Positions 18,566 to 29,481 of a DNA stretch of 39,299 nucleotides are shown piece after piece. Every line of letters starts with the position of its first letter. Within the stretch, counting starts at the first letter, position 1. The position numbers and the translations under genes are program-made. The stretch comes from Nocardioides sp. (lineage in GTDB: Bacteria; Actinomycetota; Actinomycetes; Propionibacteriales; Nocardioidaceae), in assembly GCA_025924815.1 (NCBI GenBank), contig JAICHQ010000023.1, forward strand, positions 1-39,299, in the 5' to 3' direction. The notes beneath the pieces are model-generated. The model was not told the origin of the DNA. It made no database searches and worked only from the letters and a program-made list of their open reading frames with translations.

Positions 18566-18590
18566 TGGTCTCGACAGGCTCGACCGACGG
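18566..18590 (+). repeat. Possible dispersed intergenic element between pgk and tpiA
   Basis: The pgk-tpiA gap holds a TGGTCTCGACAGGCTCGACC-type string. Its first 14 bases recur in reverse complement at 620-633, inside the sufR 3' end. From memory, similar TCGACA-GCTC(G/A)ACC strings recur between genes in Nocardioides-like genomes. A 14-base match alone is expected by chance in this window, so the support is weak. Confidence 0.25.
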
Positions 18591-18595
18591 CGAGG

Positions 18596-19825
18596 TCAGC
18601 GTTCGAGAACGGTGATGCCGGGCAGGTCCTTGCCCTCGAGCAGCTCGAGACTGGCTCCACCACCGGTCGAGATGTGGCCGAAGGCGCCCTCGTCGAAACC
18701 GAGCTTCCGGACGGCGGCCGCCGAGTCGCCACCACCGACCACCGACAGGCCGTCGACCTCGGTCAGGGCCTGGGCGACCGCGCGCGTGCCGTCGGCGAAG
18801 GCCGGTGTCTCGAAGACCCCCATAGGCCCGTTCCAGAACACCGTCTTGGCGTCGGAGATCGCCGAGGCGAACGCCGCCGCCGACTCGGGTCCGATGTCGA
18901 GCCCCAGGCTGTCGGCCGGGATCTGGTTCGCCGGAACGACGCGCGGCTGCGGCTCGCGGTCGTCGGAGGGGAAGGCGGCGTCGACGACGATGTCGGTCGG
19001 CAGCACGATCTCGACACCCGTCTGCTCGGCCCGGGTCAGGTAGCCGCGGACCACCTCGAGCTGGTCGTCCTCGAGGAGACTCCGGCCGACCTCGAGCCCT
19101 TGGGCAGCCAGGAAGGTGAACACCATGCCCCCACCGATCAGGAGGCGGTCGGCCTGGCCGAGCAGGTTGTCGATCACGCCCAGCTTGTCCGAGACCTTCG
19201 AGCCGCCCAGCACCACGACGTACGGGCGCTCGGGGTCGACGGTGAGCCTGCGCAGCACCTCGATCTCGGTGGACACGAGCTGCCCCATCGCGTGCGGCAG
19301 CCGCAGGGCGACGTCGTACACACTGGCCTGCTTGCGGTGCACCACACCGAAGCCGTCGGAGACGAAGGCATCGACCAGCCCGGCGAGCCGATCGGCGAAC
19401 GCGCCGCGCTCGTCGTCGTCCTTGCTGGTCTCCCCGGCGTTGAACCGGACGTTCTCCAGCACGGCCACGTCACCGTCGGCCATCCCGTCCACCGTCTCCC
19501 GGGCCGACGCGCCCACGGTGTCCTCGGCGAACGCGACGTCGCGGCCCAGCAGCTCGGCCAACCGTGCCGCGACAGGTCGCAGCGAGTAGCGGTCGTCGGG
19601 CTCGCCCTTCGGCCGGCCCAGGTGAGCGACGACGACGACCCGGGCGCCGGCCTCGGAGAGCTCGCGGATCGTCGGCACGCTCGCACGCACCCGTCCGTCG
19701 TCGGTGATGGTGCTCCGTCCGTCGTCGGTGACGTCCAGCGGGACGTTCAGGTCGGATCGGACCAGGACCCGTCTGCCCCGGACGTCACCGAGCCCGTCGA
19801 CCAGCGCGTCGAGGGTCGCGGACAC
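18596..19825 (-). CDS. pgk: Phosphoglycerate kinase
   Basis: Pgk transfers the acyl phosphate of 1,3-bisphosphoglycerate to ADP. The GTG at 19823-19825 begins two bases after the gap stop, giving 409 residues, near the usual length. Family blocks are [14 protein letters not shown] (about 18-31), [39 protein letters not shown] (the canonical D-F-GTAHR motif with small changes), [24 protein letters not shown] and the nucleotide-binding [14 protein letters not shown]. It is the middle gene of gap-pgk-tpiA and almost certainly cotranscribed with gap. The FGVVHR instead of FGTAHR is a mild variation that keeps the His and Arg. Confidence 0.97.
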   Translation of the reverse strand: MSATLDALVDGLGDVRGRRVLVRSDLNVPLDVTDDGRSTITDDGRVRASVPTIRELSEAGARVVVVAHLGRPKGEPDDRYSLRPVAARLAELLGRDVAFAEDTVGASARETVDGMADGDVAVLENVRFNAGETSKDDDERGAFADRLAGLVDAFVSDGFGVVHRKQASVYDVALRLPHAMGQLVSTEIEVLRRLTVDPERPYVVVLGGSKVSDKLGVIDNLLGQADRLLIGGGMVFTFLAAQGLEVGRSLLEDDQLEVVRGYLTRAEQTGVEIVLPTDIVVDAAFPSDDREPQPRVVPANQIPADSLGLDIGPESAAAFASAISDAKTVFWNGPMGVFETPAFADGTRAVAQALTEVDGLSVVGGGDSAAAVRKLGFDEGAFGHISTGGGASLELLEGKDLPGITVLER

Positions 19826-19827
19826 CG

Positions 19828-20865
<1,038 letters not shown>

Positions 20866-20961
20866 CTATCGCCCGGGCACCGGTCGCTTGAGCGTGGATC
20901 CAGGCTGACCCGGTGTCCGGCGTACGCCTTGCCGCGGCCTCGAGGTCGTCGTCGTTTCGAG

Positions 20962-21948
20962 TCAGTCCTCGTCGGCGAGCATCTCGGGCGTCAGCGAGGA
21001 CTCGGTGTCGGGGATCCCGAGCTCCTCGGCCCGCTTGTCGGCCATGGCCAGGAGACGCCGGATCCGTCCGGCGATCGCGTCCTTGGTCAGCACCGGGTCG
21101 TGGAGCTGACCGAGCTCCTCGAGGCTGGCCTGCTTGTGCTCGAGCCGGAGCCCACCGGCCATCTTCAGGTGGTCGGGCACCTCGTCGGCGAGGATCTCCA
21201 GGGCGCGCTCCACGCGCGCGCCAGCGGCGACTGCGGCCCGCGCCGACCGCCGCAGGTTGGCGTCGTCGAAGTTGGCCAGGCGGTTGGCGGTCGCTCGCAC
21301 CTCGCGGCGCATCCGGCGCTCCTCCCACGCCATCAGCGCCTCGTGCGCACCGAGCCGGGTCAGCAGCTGGGAGATCGCGTCGCCGTCGCGGATCACGACC
21401 CGGTCGACGCCACGCACCTCACGGGCCTTGGCCGGAATGCCGAGACGACGGGCGACGCCGACCAGCGCCAGGGCGGCCTCGGGGCCGGGGCAGGTGACCT
21501 CCAGCGACGAGGAGCGCCCCGGCTCGGTCAGCGAGCCGTGGGCCAGGAAGGCACCGCGCCAGGCGGCGACCGCGTCACAGGCGCCGCCCGAGACGACCGC
21601 CGGCGGCAGGCCGCGAACGGGCCGGCCGCGGTTGTCGAGCAGCCCGGTCTGGCGGGCCAGGGCCTCGCCGTCCTTGACGACCCGGACCAGGTAGCGGCTC
21701 CCCTTGCGGATGCCGTTGCCCTGCACCATGGCGACGTCGCTCTGGTGGCCGTAGACCTCGGCGATGTCCTTGCGCAGCCGACGCGCGGCGGCGCCGGTGT
21801 CGAGCTCGGCCTCGACGACGATCTTGCCGCTGACGATGTGGAGGCCACCGGCGAACCGCAGCATCGTCGACACCTCGGCCTTGCGGCAGCAGGTCTTGGT
21901 GATGGTGGTGTTGGCGATCTCCGCCTTCACCTGAGCCGTCATCGCCAT
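20962..21948 (-). CDS. whiA: Sporulation/cell-division regulator WhiA
   Basis: WhiA combines a degenerate LAGLIDADG homing-endonuclease fold with a C-terminal helix-turn-helix. In Streptomyces it works with WhiB to control division genes, and it is conserved in Gram-positives that do not sporulate. I chose the ATG at 21948 (reading [12 protein letters not shown]); an ATG two codons later is the alternative. The protein has 328 residues: the N-terminal fold with [19 protein letters not shown] (about 20-38) and YLVRVV, a central [10 protein letters not shown] block, and C-terminal [24 protein letters not shown] (HTH). It sits in the uvrC-rapZ-yvcK-whiA cluster, 61 bases after yvcK. Confidence 0.95.
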   Translation of the reverse strand: MAMTAQVKAEIANTTITKTCCRKAEVSTMLRFAGGLHIVSGKIVVEAELDTGAAARRLRKDIAEVYGHQSDVAMVQGNGIRKGSRYLVRVVKDGEALARQTGLLDNRGRPVRGLPPAVVSGGACDAVAAWRGAFLAHGSLTEPGRSSSLEVTCPGPEAALALVGVARRLGIPAKAREVRGVDRVVIRDGDAISQLLTRLGAHEALMAWEERRMRREVRATANRLANFDDANLRRSARAAVAAGARVERALEILADEVPDHLKMAGGLRLEHKQASLEELGQLHDPVLTKDAIAGRIRRLLAMADKRAEELGIPDTESSLTPEMLADED

Positions 21949-22009
21949 GGCGCCGATCCTGCCATGGTCGTCAATCACCCATGTGGGCAAGGGTGATCGA
22001 CGGGGCGCC

Positions 22010-22975
22010 TCATCCGAGTCCGGCCAGGATCTCGGCGTACGCCACGGCCAGCTTGTCGGGATCGTGCCGCGGGGTGCCGTCGCCTCGGGCGACGTCGGCG
22101 ACCACCAGCCGGGCACCACACTTGCGGGTCAACACCTCGAGGTCGGCGACGTCGCGACTCTCCGAGCGGTCGACGAGCACGGTGCCGACGGGGAGGTCGG
22201 GCGCATGGTCGAGCAGCACGGCCAGGTGGTCGGCCGCACCGAACCCCTCCGTCTCGCCCTCCTGGGATGCGAGGTTCAGCACCACGACCAGGTGGCCGGC
22301 GGTGTGGGTCAGGGCCTCGTGCAGGGAGGGCACCATCAGGTGCGGCAGCACCGAGGTGAACCAGGACCCGGGCCCGAGCACCACCAGGTCGGAGTCACGG
22401 ACGGCGGTGACGGCTTCCGGGCACGAGCGGGGGCCGGGCGGGAGCAGCGAGATCGACTCGATCCGGCCTTCCGAGGTCGCCACGGCCACCTGTCCCCGGA
22501 CCGTGGTCAGACGCTCGCAGTCGTCGGCGTACAGCCCGCTGACCTGGGCGGAGATGTCGAGGGGCGTCAGGGCCATCGGCAGCACCCGCCCGCGCGCGCC
22601 GAGGAGCCGGCCCACCCAGTCGAGGGCGGCGACGTGGTCGCCGAGCAGCTCCCACAGGCTGACGATCAACAGGTTGCCGGTCACGTGGCCGTTCATCTCG
22701 CCGGTGCCGGCGAACCGGTGCTGCAGCACCCGTGCCCAGGTCTCCCCCCACTCGTCGTCGCCGCAGAGGGCCGCCAGCGCCATCCGCAGGTCGCCGGGTG
22801 GCAGGACGCCGAACTCCGAGCGCAGCCGACCCGAGGAGCCACCGTCGTCGGCGACGGTCACGACGGCCGTCAGCTCGAGCGGGAGCGTCCGCAGCGCGGA
22901 CAGGGAGGCATACAGGCCGTGCCCGCCACCGAGGGCGGTGGCCCGGTGACGACTCGAGGGCACAGGGTCGGCCAC
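22010..22975 (-). CDS. yvcK: YvcK/CofD-family UDP-sugar-binding regulator (gluconeogenesis factor-like)
   Basis: YvcK proteins bind UDP-GlcNAc-type sugars and affect carbon metabolism and cell-wall synthesis in Gram-positives. The 321-residue protein has the CofD-like fold blocks [18 protein letters not shown] (about 13-30), [38 protein letters not shown] and a later [16 protein letters not shown], a strong YvcK mark. The usual GGGTG is GGGHG here. The start is the GTG at 22975, one base after the rapZ stop. It lies in the same operon as uvrC, rapZ and whiA. Confidence 0.93.
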   Translation of the reverse strand: MADPVPSSRHRATALGGGHGLYASLSALRTLPLELTAVVTVADDGGSSGRLRSEFGVLPPGDLRMALAALCGDDEWGETWARVLQHRFAGTGEMNGHVTGNLLIVSLWELLGDHVAALDWVGRLLGARGRVLPMALTPLDISAQVSGLYADDCERLTTVRGQVAVATSEGRIESISLLPPGPRSCPEAVTAVRDSDLVVLGPGSWFTSVLPHLMVPSLHEALTHTAGHLVVVLNLASQEGETEGFGAADHLAVLLDHAPDLPVGTVLVDRSESRDVADLEVLTRKCGARLVVADVARGDGTPRHDPDKLAVAYAEILAGLG

Positions 22976-22976
22976 G

Positions 22977-23879
22977 TCACTCCCGACCGAGGTCGCGGTG
23001 GACCGTGCCGACGTCGTACGCCGCCTCGCGCAGCTGCCGGGCGATCTCCTCGGTCATCGCGACGCTGCGGTGCTTGCCGCCGGTGCAGCCGATGGCGATC
23101 GACATGAACCGCTTCCCCTCGCGCAGATAACCCTGAGCCACGCCCGAGAGCAGCTCGACGTAGCGGTCGACGAACTCGCGCGCACCGTCCTGGACCAGCA
23201 CGTAGTCGCTCACCTCGGCGGAGCGGCCCGTCTGTCCGCGCAGATGGGGCACCCAGTAGGGGTTGGGCAGCCAGCGCATGTCGGCCACGAAGTCGGCGTC
23301 GACGGGGATGCCGTACTTGAAGCCGAAGCTGATCACGGTGACCTTCAGCCGCGTGGTGTCCGGCGTGCCGAACGACTCGGCGATCCGCTCGGTGAGCTGG
23401 TGGACGTTGAGCTCGGAGGTGTCGATGGCGAGGTCGGCGTTGGCCCGCAGGTTGGCCAGGGCGATGCGCTCACGGTTCAGGCCGTCGATCAGTCGCCCGC
23501 TGGCCTGCAACGGGTGCGGCCGCCGAGCCGCTTCCTGCCGGCGCACGAGCACCTCGTCGGTGGCGTCGAGGAACAGCAGCGTGGTGTCGCGACCGATCGC
23601 ATGCTGGGCCAGGTTGGCCTGGAGCGACTCGAAGAAGGCTCCGGAACGGACGTCGACCACGACCGCGATCGGCTGGCTCTTGCCGCGGCTCTCGTCGACC
23701 AGCCGCACCACCTCGGGCAGCAGCGACGGCGGCAGGTTGTCGACGACGTAGTAGCCGAGGTCCTCCAGCTCCTTGGCCGCGGTGCTGCGGCCGGCGCCGG
23801 TCATCCCGGTGACGACGACGACCTCGCCGGCGTGCTCACGCGGTGGCTCGGACGACTCCGCACTCGAAGGGGGTGACAT
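22977..23879 (-). CDS. rapZ: RapZ-family nucleotide-binding protein (YvcJ-like)
   Basis: RapZ/YvcJ proteins are P-loop NTPases; the enterobacterial RapZ guides small-RNA decay, while the actinobacterial role is not settled. With the ATG at 23877-23879 the protein has 300 residues, and AGGAGG stands four bases upstream. A GTG one codon earlier is possible. The Walker A is GMTGAGRST (25-33) with Arg in place of the usual Lys, a change I know as common in actinobacterial homologues, so it is not damage. The C-terminal RNA-binding-type region has FGFKYG, FVADMRWLPNPYW and IAIGCTGGKHRSVA. Its ATG shares one base with the uvrC stop, so the two are coupled. Confidence 0.94.
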   Translation of the reverse strand: MSPPSSAESSEPPREHAGEVVVVTGMTGAGRSTAAKELEDLGYYVVDNLPPSLLPEVVRLVDESRGKSQPIAVVVDVRSGAFFESLQANLAQHAIGRDTTLLFLDATDEVLVRRQEAARRPHPLQASGRLIDGLNRERIALANLRANADLAIDTSELNVHQLTERIAESFGTPDTTRLKVTVISFGFKYGIPVDADFVADMRWLPNPYWVPHLRGQTGRSAEVSDYVLVQDGAREFVDRYVELLSGVAQGYLREGKRFMSIAIGCTGGKHRSVAMTEEIARQLREAAYDVGTVHRDLGRE

Positions 23880-25873
23880 CACTCCTCCTGGATCTCGCCG
23901 GTCGCGGTGTTCACGCTCACCCGGCCGGGTCGCCCATCAGTGTGACCGGCCGAGCGGTCGACCGCATCCTTGATGGCGAGAGCCGTGCGCGGGCCGATGC
24001 CGGGCACCAGCGCGATCTCGTCCAGCTCGGCGGCCCTGAGCTTCTTCAGGGACCCGAAGTGCTTGACCAGCGTCCGACGGCGTAGCTCGCCCAGCCCGGG
24101 CACGTCGTCGAGCATGCTCTCGACCATGGTCTTCGAACGCCGGGAGCGGTGGTGGGTGATCGCGAACCGGTGGGCCTCGTCGCGCACCCGCTGCAGGAGG
24201 TAGAGCCCCTCCGACGTCCGGGCGAAGATCACCGGGTCCGGCTGCTCGGGCAGCCAGACCTCCTCGAGGCGCTTGGCCAGGCCGCAGACCGGGATGTCGA
24301 CCACCCCGAGCTCACGCATCGCCGCCTGGGCCGCCGCGACCTGGGGCGGGCCGCCGTCGACGACGACCAGGCCCGGCGCGTAGGCGAACTTGCGGGGCCG
24401 ACCGGTCTCGGGGTCGACGAGCATCGGTCCGGTCGAGGCGTCCCGACCGGTGTCGACCTCGACGGACCGGGCCTGCTCGTCCAGCAGTCGGCGGAAGCGG
24501 CGGGTGATCACCTCGTGCATGGAGGCGACGTCGTTCTGCCCCTCGACGCCGCGGATCACGAAGCGGCGGTACTCGCTCTTGCGCGCCAGGCCGTCCTCGA
24601 AGACGACCATGCTGGCCACGACCTCGGTGCCCTGGAGGTTGGAGATGTCGTAGCACTCGATCCGCAGCGGCACCTCGTCGAGCCCGAGCCGCTCCTGGAT
24701 CTCCTCGAGGGCCTGGTTGCGGGCGGTGAGATCGGTGCCGCGCTTGGTCTTGTGCATCATCAACGCGTGGGCGGCGTTGCGGGCGACCGTCTCCTGGAGG
24801 GTGCGCTTGTCGCCGCGCTGCGGCACCCGGATGCGCACCCGGCTCCCCCGCCGCTCGGACAGCAGCTCCTCGAACACCTCGTGCTCGGGCGGGAGCGCGG
24901 GCACCAGGATCTCGCGGGGTACGGCGGCGTCGTCCTCCGCGCCGGCGTACAGCTGGAGCAGGAACTGCTCGACGAGCTCGGGCGTGCCCCCCTCGTCGAC
25001 GCGGTCGGCCACCCAGCCGCGCTGGCCGCGGATGCGGCCGCCGCGGACGTAGAAGATCTGCACCGCCACCTCGAGCGGGTCCTCGGCCAGGGCGACCACG
25101 TCGGCGTCGGTGCCGTCGCCGAGCACGACGGCCTGCTTCTCGAGGGCCTTCTCGATCGCCGCCAGGTCGTCGCGGAGCCGGGCTGCGCGCTCGAAGTCGA
25201 GCTCCTCGGAGGCGGCGTACATCTCGTCGCGGATGCGCTTGACGAACGCGTTGGTGTGACCGGCCATGAAGTCGCAGAAGTCGTCGACGATCGCGCGGTG
25301 GTCGTCGGCGGAGATGTTGCCCACGCACGGCGCCGAGCACTTGTCGATGTAGCCGAGCAGGCAGGGACGGCCGATCTGACCGGAGCGCTTGAAGACGCCG
25401 TCGGAGCAGGAGCGCATCGGGAAGACCCGGAGGAGCTGGTCGACGGTCTCGCGGATCGCCCAGGCGTGACTGTAGGGGCCGAAGTAGCGGGTCCCCTTCT
25501 TCTTGGCGCCGCGGCCGACCATGACCCGCGGGAACTCCTCGCCGAGTGTCACCGCCAGCCAGGGATAGGACTTGTCGTCGCGGTACTTGACGTTGTAGCG
25601 CGGGTCGAACTCCTTGATCCAGCTGTACTCCAGCTGGAGCGCCTCGACCTCGGTGTTGACCACCGTCCACTCGACCCCCGCGGCCGAGGTGACCATCGCG
25701 GCGGTGCGCGAGTGGAGGTGGCCGATGTCCTGGAAGTACGACGTCAGCCGGGCGCGCAGGTTCTTCGCCTTGCCGACGTAGATCACCCGGCCGCGGGCGT
25801 CGCGGAACTTGTAGACCCCCGGCTGGGTCGGGATCTCCCCCGTCTTGGGTCGGTAGGAAGCCGGGTTCGCCAC
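23879..25873 (-). CDS. uvrC: Excinuclease ABC subunit C
   Basis: UvrC makes the two incisions during nucleotide excision repair, recruited by UvrB. The protein has 664 residues. The N-terminal GIY-YIG domain is [20 protein letters not shown] (18-37); conserved cysteines, possibly Fe-S ligands, fall near 137-160 in CSDGVFKRS and [13 protein letters not shown]; a UVR motif [21 protein letters not shown] sits near 215. The RNase-H-like nuclease half has [10 protein letters not shown] and the C-terminus carries helix-hairpin-helix repeats ([16 protein letters not shown] and VPGIGPRTA). The GTG start at 25873 lies 10 bases after the decarboxylase stop and seven bases after a TAGGGT, suggesting its own leaderless promoter. 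It heads the rapZ-yvcK-whiA cluster; its partner uvrA is 13 kb away. Confidence 0.96.
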   Translation of the reverse strand: MANPASYRPKTGEIPTQPGVYKFRDARGRVIYVGKAKNLRARLTSYFQDIGHLHSRTAAMVTSAAGVEWTVVNTEVEALQLEYSWIKEFDPRYNVKYRDDKSYPWLAVTLGEEFPRVMVGRGAKKKGTRYFGPYSHAWAIRETVDQLLRVFPMRSCSDGVFKRSGQIGRPCLLGYIDKCSAPCVGNISADDHRAIVDDFCDFMAGHTNAFVKRIRDEMYAASEELDFERAARLRDDLAAIEKALEKQAVVLGDGTDADVVALAEDPLEVAVQIFYVRGGRIRGQRGWVADRVDEGGTPELVEQFLLQLYAGAEDDAAVPREILVPALPPEHEVFEELLSERRGSRVRIRVPQRGDKRTLQETVARNAAHALMMHKTKRGTDLTARNQALEEIQERLGLDEVPLRIECYDISNLQGTEVVASMVVFEDGLARKSEYRRFVIRGVEGQNDVASMHEVITRRFRRLLDEQARSVEVDTGRDASTGPMLVDPETGRPRKFAYAPGLVVVDGGPPQVAAAQAAMRELGVVDIPVCGLAKRLEEVWLPEQPDPVIFARTSEGLYLLQRVRDEAHRFAITHHRSRRSKTMVESMLDDVPGLGELRRRTLVKHFGSLKKLRAAELDEIALVPGIGPRTALAIKDAVDRSAGHTDGRPGRVSVNTATGEIQEE

Positions 25874-25883
25874 GCGCTCAACC

Positions 25884-27332
25884 CTACGGGCCGCCGCGGA
25901 CGGCCTGGACCGTCGACAGCGTGGGGTCGGCGGCGTAGGCGATCCGGGCGCCGGCGTCGCGGGCCAGCCGGAGCGCCTCGAGCGCCTCGCCGGTGATGCG
26001 CTCCCCGGGTGCGAGCACCGGGATGCCGGGTGGGTACGGCGCGATCACCTCGGCGCAGATCCGGCCAGTCGCCTGGTCCCAGGCCACCGGCTCACGCGCC
26101 GCGAAGAAAGCCTCCCGTGGCGTGAGCACCTGCTCGGCCGCGACGCTCCAGGCTGCGTTCGCCGCGACCGGCCGAGGGGTGCCGCGGTGGTCGTCGACGA
26201 CGCGGGCCACGGCGTCGGCGAGGGCCGTCACGCCGGCGTCGTCGTCCGCGACGGTGACCATCGGCACCCAGAGGTCGCGGTCGGACATCTCCAGGGCGAA
26301 CCCCCGGCCCGCCAGCACCCGGTCGGCGACGACGCCGTCGGCTCCGGTGCCCGCCAGGAGCAGGATCAGCTTGGCGTCGTCGAAGCGGCCCGCCCCGAAC
26401 GTCGCGGAGTCGGGGGCGAGCAGGCCGGGCACGCTCCGCAGCTCGTGGCGGGCACGACGTACCCGATCGAGCAGGGCGGCTGCCAGCTCCTCACCGCGTG
26501 CGGCCATCAGGGCCAGGGCGCCGTCGACGCCGGCCAGGATCGACCCGGACGGGGACGTGGTCATGCTCGCGTCCATCGCGCGGTCGAGACGGCCGCGGTC
26601 GAGCCGAGCGGTGCGGGCGAGCACGAACGCGCCCTGGTTGGGCGCCGGCAGCGCCTTGTGAGCGCTGATCACGACGGCATCGGCGCCGAGGTCGAAGGGG
26701 TGCGGCGGCAGGCCGGGATGGCTGCCGAAGTGGGCGCCCCAGGCGCCGTCGACGAGCAGGGGAACCCCGGCGGCGTGGGCTGCCCGGGCGAGGCCTGCGA
26801 CGTCGCTCACAGTCCCGACGTACGACGGGCTGGTCACGAAGACCGCCCGGGCGTCGGGGTGCGCGGCCAGCGCGTCGGCGACGGTGGAGACCTCCATCCC
26901 GAGGGGCAGGCCGGTGGCGGCGTGGAGAGGCGGGTGCGCCCACACCGGGCGCAGCCCGGCCAGGACCAGCCCGAGCAGCACCGAGCGGTGGCACGTCCGG
27001 TCGACGATCACCGTGTCACCCGGCGCGGCGACGGCGAGCGCGAGCGCCTGGTTGCCGTGGGTCGAGCCGCCCACCGAGTAGCGGCACCAGTCGGCCCCGG
27101 CTCGCTCCGCGGCCCGCTCCTCCGCGCGTTGCAGCAGCGCCGTTCCTTCTCGCACCGAGGCCAGTGCGCCGTACATCGGCAGGTCACCGCGGACGACGTC
27201 GCCGATCAGGCGGGTGTCCTGCTTGTGCCCCGGGATGGTGAAGGGCCGGAGCTCACCGTTCGCCAGGCTCCGTTGCGCCGCCAGCCAGGCCCGCAGGAGC
27301 GGGGCGTCGAGGTCGAGGGGCTCCGGGTCCAC
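25884..27332 (-). CDS. Orn/Lys/Arg decarboxylase-family PLP enzyme
   Basis: This is a fold-type-I, PLP-dependent basic amino acid decarboxylase homologue, which would make a polyamine such as cadaverine, putrescine or agmatine. I set the start at the GTG at 27330-27332, with GGGAG ten bases upstream, giving 482 residues; the open frame beyond it is antisense to the dehalogenase. It has the family blocks FTIPGHKQD (31-39), [12 protein letters not shown] (85-96, cofactor phosphate region), D195 in [10 protein letters not shown] and the PLP lysine K226 in ISAHKALPA. The C-terminal domain contains [13 protein letters not shown]. There is no N-terminal wing domain, so it is the short Gram-positive type. 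Substrate preference cannot be read. It ends 10 bases before uvrC. Confidence 0.88.
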   Translation of the reverse strand: MDPEPLDLDAPLLRAWLAAQRSLANGELRPFTIPGHKQDTRLIGDVVRGDLPMYGALASVREGTALLQRAEERAAERAGADWCRYSVGGSTHGNQALALAVAAPGDTVIVDRTCHRSVLLGLVLAGLRPVWAHPPLHAATGLPLGMEVSTVADALAAHPDARAVFVTSPSYVGTVSDVAGLARAAHAAGVPLLVDGAWGAHFGSHPGLPPHPFDLGADAVVISAHKALPAPNQGAFVLARTARLDRGRLDRAMDASMTTSPSGSILAGVDGALALMAARGEELAAALLDRVRRARHELRSVPGLLAPDSATFGAGRFDDAKLILLLAGTGADGVVADRVLAGRGFALEMSDRDLWVPMVTVADDDAGVTALADAVARVVDDHRGTPRPVAANAAWSVAAEQVLTPREAFFAAREPVAWDQATGRICAEVIAPYPPGIPVLAPGERITGEALEALRLARDAGARIAYAADPTLSTVQAVRGGP

Positions 27333-27409
27333 GTCCGGGATGCTCCCACGGACCCGATCCGCGCCGGCGGCCGGTGACCGCCGGTGGGCCGTTTCGTCAT
27401 CGGAGCCGG

Positions 27410-28324
27410 TCAGCGCTCGCCGGGCCTCATGAAGTCCGCGACCACGCGGCCGAGATCCTCGCCGGCGTCCTCCTGGAGGAAGTGGCCGGCGTCGGCGATG
27501 GTGGGGTGCGTGAGTCCGCGAGCGCCAGGGACGTTCCGGCGCAGGATCGGTGCCATGGCACCGGTGATCGGGTCGCTGTCGCTGAACGCCGTCAGGAACG
27601 GCAGCTCGCTCGCCGACAGCACCCTCCAGGCGGCGCGGTTGGCCGCGGCGGCCGGATCGTCGGGTCGGGTGGGCACCAGCCCGGGCATGGCCCGCGGACC
27701 GGCCTTCGCGCGCTCCTCGGGGAACGGCGCGTCGTACGCCGCTCGGACCTCGTCGGCCATCGGGCGCACGCACCCGGCGGCCACCAGGCGACCCACGTCG
27801 AGCACGTCAACAGACGAAACGGCGCGGTGGAACCGCCACCAGATCTCGGGCATGTCGACGTCGCCGGTCGGCAGGCCGGTGTTGGCCGCCACCACCCGTG
27901 CGAAGCGCTCCGGGTGCTCGGCGACCAGGCGGAGCCCGATCAGCCCACCCCAGTCCTGTCCGACCAGCGTGACCGCGCGCAGGTCGAGATGGTCGAGGAC
28001 CAGCTCGCGGGTCCACTCCACCAGGCGGGCGTAGGAGTAGTCGCTCAGGTGGACGGGTTTGTCGGAACGGCCGAACCCGACCATGTCCGGAGCCACGCAC
28101 CTGACTCCGCTCTCGCCGAGCACCCGGATCACGTGCCGGTAGAGGAACGACCAGGACGGCTCGCCGTGCAGCAGCAGCGCGACCGGACCTTCGGCCGGCC
28201 CGGCATCGAGGTAGGCCATGCGCAGCGTGCCGCCGTCGGGGTCGGCGACCTCGGCGTACGCCGGCTCCCACCCGAAGTCGGGCAGGTGGTCGAAGGCCGC
28301 GTCGGGAGTTCGGTAGACCTCCAT
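27410..28324 (-). CDS. Haloalkane dehalogenase, subfamily I-like
   Basis: This a/b-hydrolase (304 residues) looks like a haloalkane dehalogenase, which hydrolyses carbon-halogen bonds to an alcohol, halide and proton. The nucleophile is D124 in VGQDWGG, with the adjacent halide-binding W125. E55 in LLHGEPSWSFLYRH is the oxyanion-hole residue typical of DhlA-like enzymes. GFGRSDKP, a cap domain with IWW (161-163) as a possible second halide Trp, the acid D251 in FSDSDP and the base H281 in DAGHFLQED complete the triad in the subfamily-I order. Family members may act on other substrates, so dehalogenation is inferred. The start is the ATG at 28324. It lies 36 bases after the VOC gene. Confidence 0.85.
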   Translation of the reverse strand: MEVYRTPDAAFDHLPDFGWEPAYAEVADPDGGTLRMAYLDAGPAEGPVALLLHGEPSWSFLYRHVIRVLGESGVRCVAPDMVGFGRSDKPVHLSDYSYARLVEWTRELVLDHLDLRAVTLVGQDWGGLIGLRLVAEHPERFARVVAANTGLPTGDVDMPEIWWRFHRAVSSVDVLDVGRLVAAGCVRPMADEVRAAYDAPFPEERAKAGPRAMPGLVPTRPDDPAAAANRAAWRVLSASELPFLTAFSDSDPITGAMAPILRRNVPGARGLTHPTIADAGHFLQEDAGEDLGRVVADFMRPGER

Positions 28325-28360
28325 GCCGGCAGTCTGACAGGCGCCCAGCCGACCGCACGG

Positions 28361-28798
28361 TCAGCTCCTGCGGAGCTCCTCGGCGAGCATCACGATGATG
28401 CCGCTGGGGCCACGCACATAGGTCAGCTTGTAGACATCGGCGTACGTCGCCACGCCGCGCAGCGGACGGCAGCCGTGCCGCGCGGCGATCTCGAGGGCCT
28501 CGTCGATGTCGTCGACCGAGAACGCCACCCGGTGCATGCCGATCTCGTTGGGACGGGTGGGCCCCTTCTCGATCGCCTCGGGATGGAGGTATTCGAAGAG
28601 CTCGAGGCGACCGGCACCGTCGGGGGTCTGGAGCATGGCGATGTTCGCATGATTGCCGTCGAGGCCGACCGCCGTGTCGGTCCATTCCCCACTCACGGTG
28701 TCACGACCGAGGAGGGTGAGTCCGAGGTCGGTGAAGAAGGCGATCGCCGCCTCGAGGTCGCCAACGGCGATGCCGACGTTCTCGAGCTTGATGGGCAT
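28361..28798 (-). CDS. VOC/glyoxalase-superfamily protein
   Basis: This 145-residue protein has the two bab modules of the vicinal-oxygen-chelate fold, here one copy of each half: VGIAVGDLEAAIAFFTDLGL (8-27) and GMHRVAFSVDDIDEALEIAARHG (about 87-109), with LELFEYLHPE between. Putative metal ligands include E66 and H89; the position where many VOC enzymes have the first His is Asn (LENVGI). The substrate is unknown. It ends 36 bases before the dehalogenase on the same strand, so the two may form an operon. A TAGCCT seven bases before the ATG suggests a leaderless transcript. Confidence 0.85.
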   Translation of the reverse strand: MPIKLENVGIAVGDLEAAIAFFTDLGLTLLGRDTVSGEWTDTAVGLDGNHANIAMLQTPDGAGRLELFEYLHPEAIEKGPTRPNEIGMHRVAFSVDDIDEALEIAARHGCRPLRGVATYADVYKLTYVRGPSGIIVMLAEELRRS

Positions 28799-28805
28799 GG
28801 GGTGG

Positions 28806-28811
28806 AGGCTA
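28806..28811 (-). promoter_or_regulatory. Candidate -10 for the VOC-dehalogenase unit
   Basis: TAGCCT on the minus strand fits TANNNT and ends seven bases before the VOC ATG at 28798. No Shine-Dalgarno is present. A -35 is not clear. Confidence 0.35.
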
Positions 28812-28863
28812 CCGAGCCGGCGCGGTCCTCGCGCCGGACGCCGCGTGAGGCGAGAATCGAACG

Positions 28864-29481
28864 GTGGTCAGGTTCCAGGTTCGCGACGCCGAGGTCGACG
28901 ATGCCCCGGCGATGGGGCTGGTGATGGTCGAGTCCTTCCTGTCCGCGCACCGCGGGCAGATGCCGGACGCGGCCTTCGCGAAGCGCGTGGACGAATGGAC
29001 ACCGGAGGTGTCGGCGGTCGGGTGGGCCAGGTCACTGGCCGAGCCGGCCGACGGCAACCCGGACCGGGACGTCGTCCTGGTCGCCGAGGACCGAGGACGC
29101 CTTCTCGGCCTGGTGTCCGGCGGCGCAGCCGAGGGTGCCGCGTCCAGCACGACGTGCGAGATCGGGGCCCTGTACGTCCACCCTCAGCACCTGGGCCGAG
29201 GTATCGGCCGGGCGCTGCTTCGCACGGCTGCCGGCCGCCTCGCCGACCTCGGATACACCGAGCTCCAGGTCCGCGTCTTGTCCGCCAACGGCCCGGCCCG
29301 AGGCTTCTACGAAGCCCTGGGTGGCCACGAGACAGGGCAGGCCGTCGATGACGAGGAGGGCTATCTGTTGCCTGTGACGATCTACGGATGGACCGATGTG
29401 AAGGATCTCGACCGCGACGAGCCCGGTCCCCGTCGGGATCGAGGATCCCGTGCAAGAACCGTCTCCGGCCCCATCATCTGA
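28864..29481 (+). CDS. GNAT-family N-acetyltransferase
   Basis: This is a 205-residue acetyl-CoA-dependent acyltransferase. The fold is visible as VRDAEVDDAPAMGLVMVESF (strand b1 and helix), then VVLVAEDRGRLLGLVSGG, then the acetyl-CoA loop GALYVHPQHLGRGIGRALL (about 100-118, the Q-x-x-G-x-G motif), then LRVLSANGPARGFYEALGGH near 140-159. The last 25 residues are charged and outside the domain. The start is the GTG at 28864, divergent from the VOC gene. The target is unknown. Its end overlaps the end of the convergent DedA-like gene by eight bases. Confidence 0.87.
   Translation: MVRFQVRDAEVDDAPAMGLVMVESFLSAHRGQMPDAAFAKRVDEWTPEVSAVGWARSLAEPADGNPDRDVVLVAEDRGRLLGLVSGGAAEGAASSTTCEIGALYVHPQHLGRGIGRALLRTAAGRLADLGYTELQVRVLSANGPARGFYEALGGHETGQAVDDEEGYLLPVTIYGWTDVKDLDRDEPGPRRDRGSRARTVSGPII

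Noticed and set aside
22977..23879. Arg instead of Lys in the RapZ Walker A motif
   Set aside because: I considered an inactivating change, but this residue is usual in actinobacterial RapZ-family proteins.
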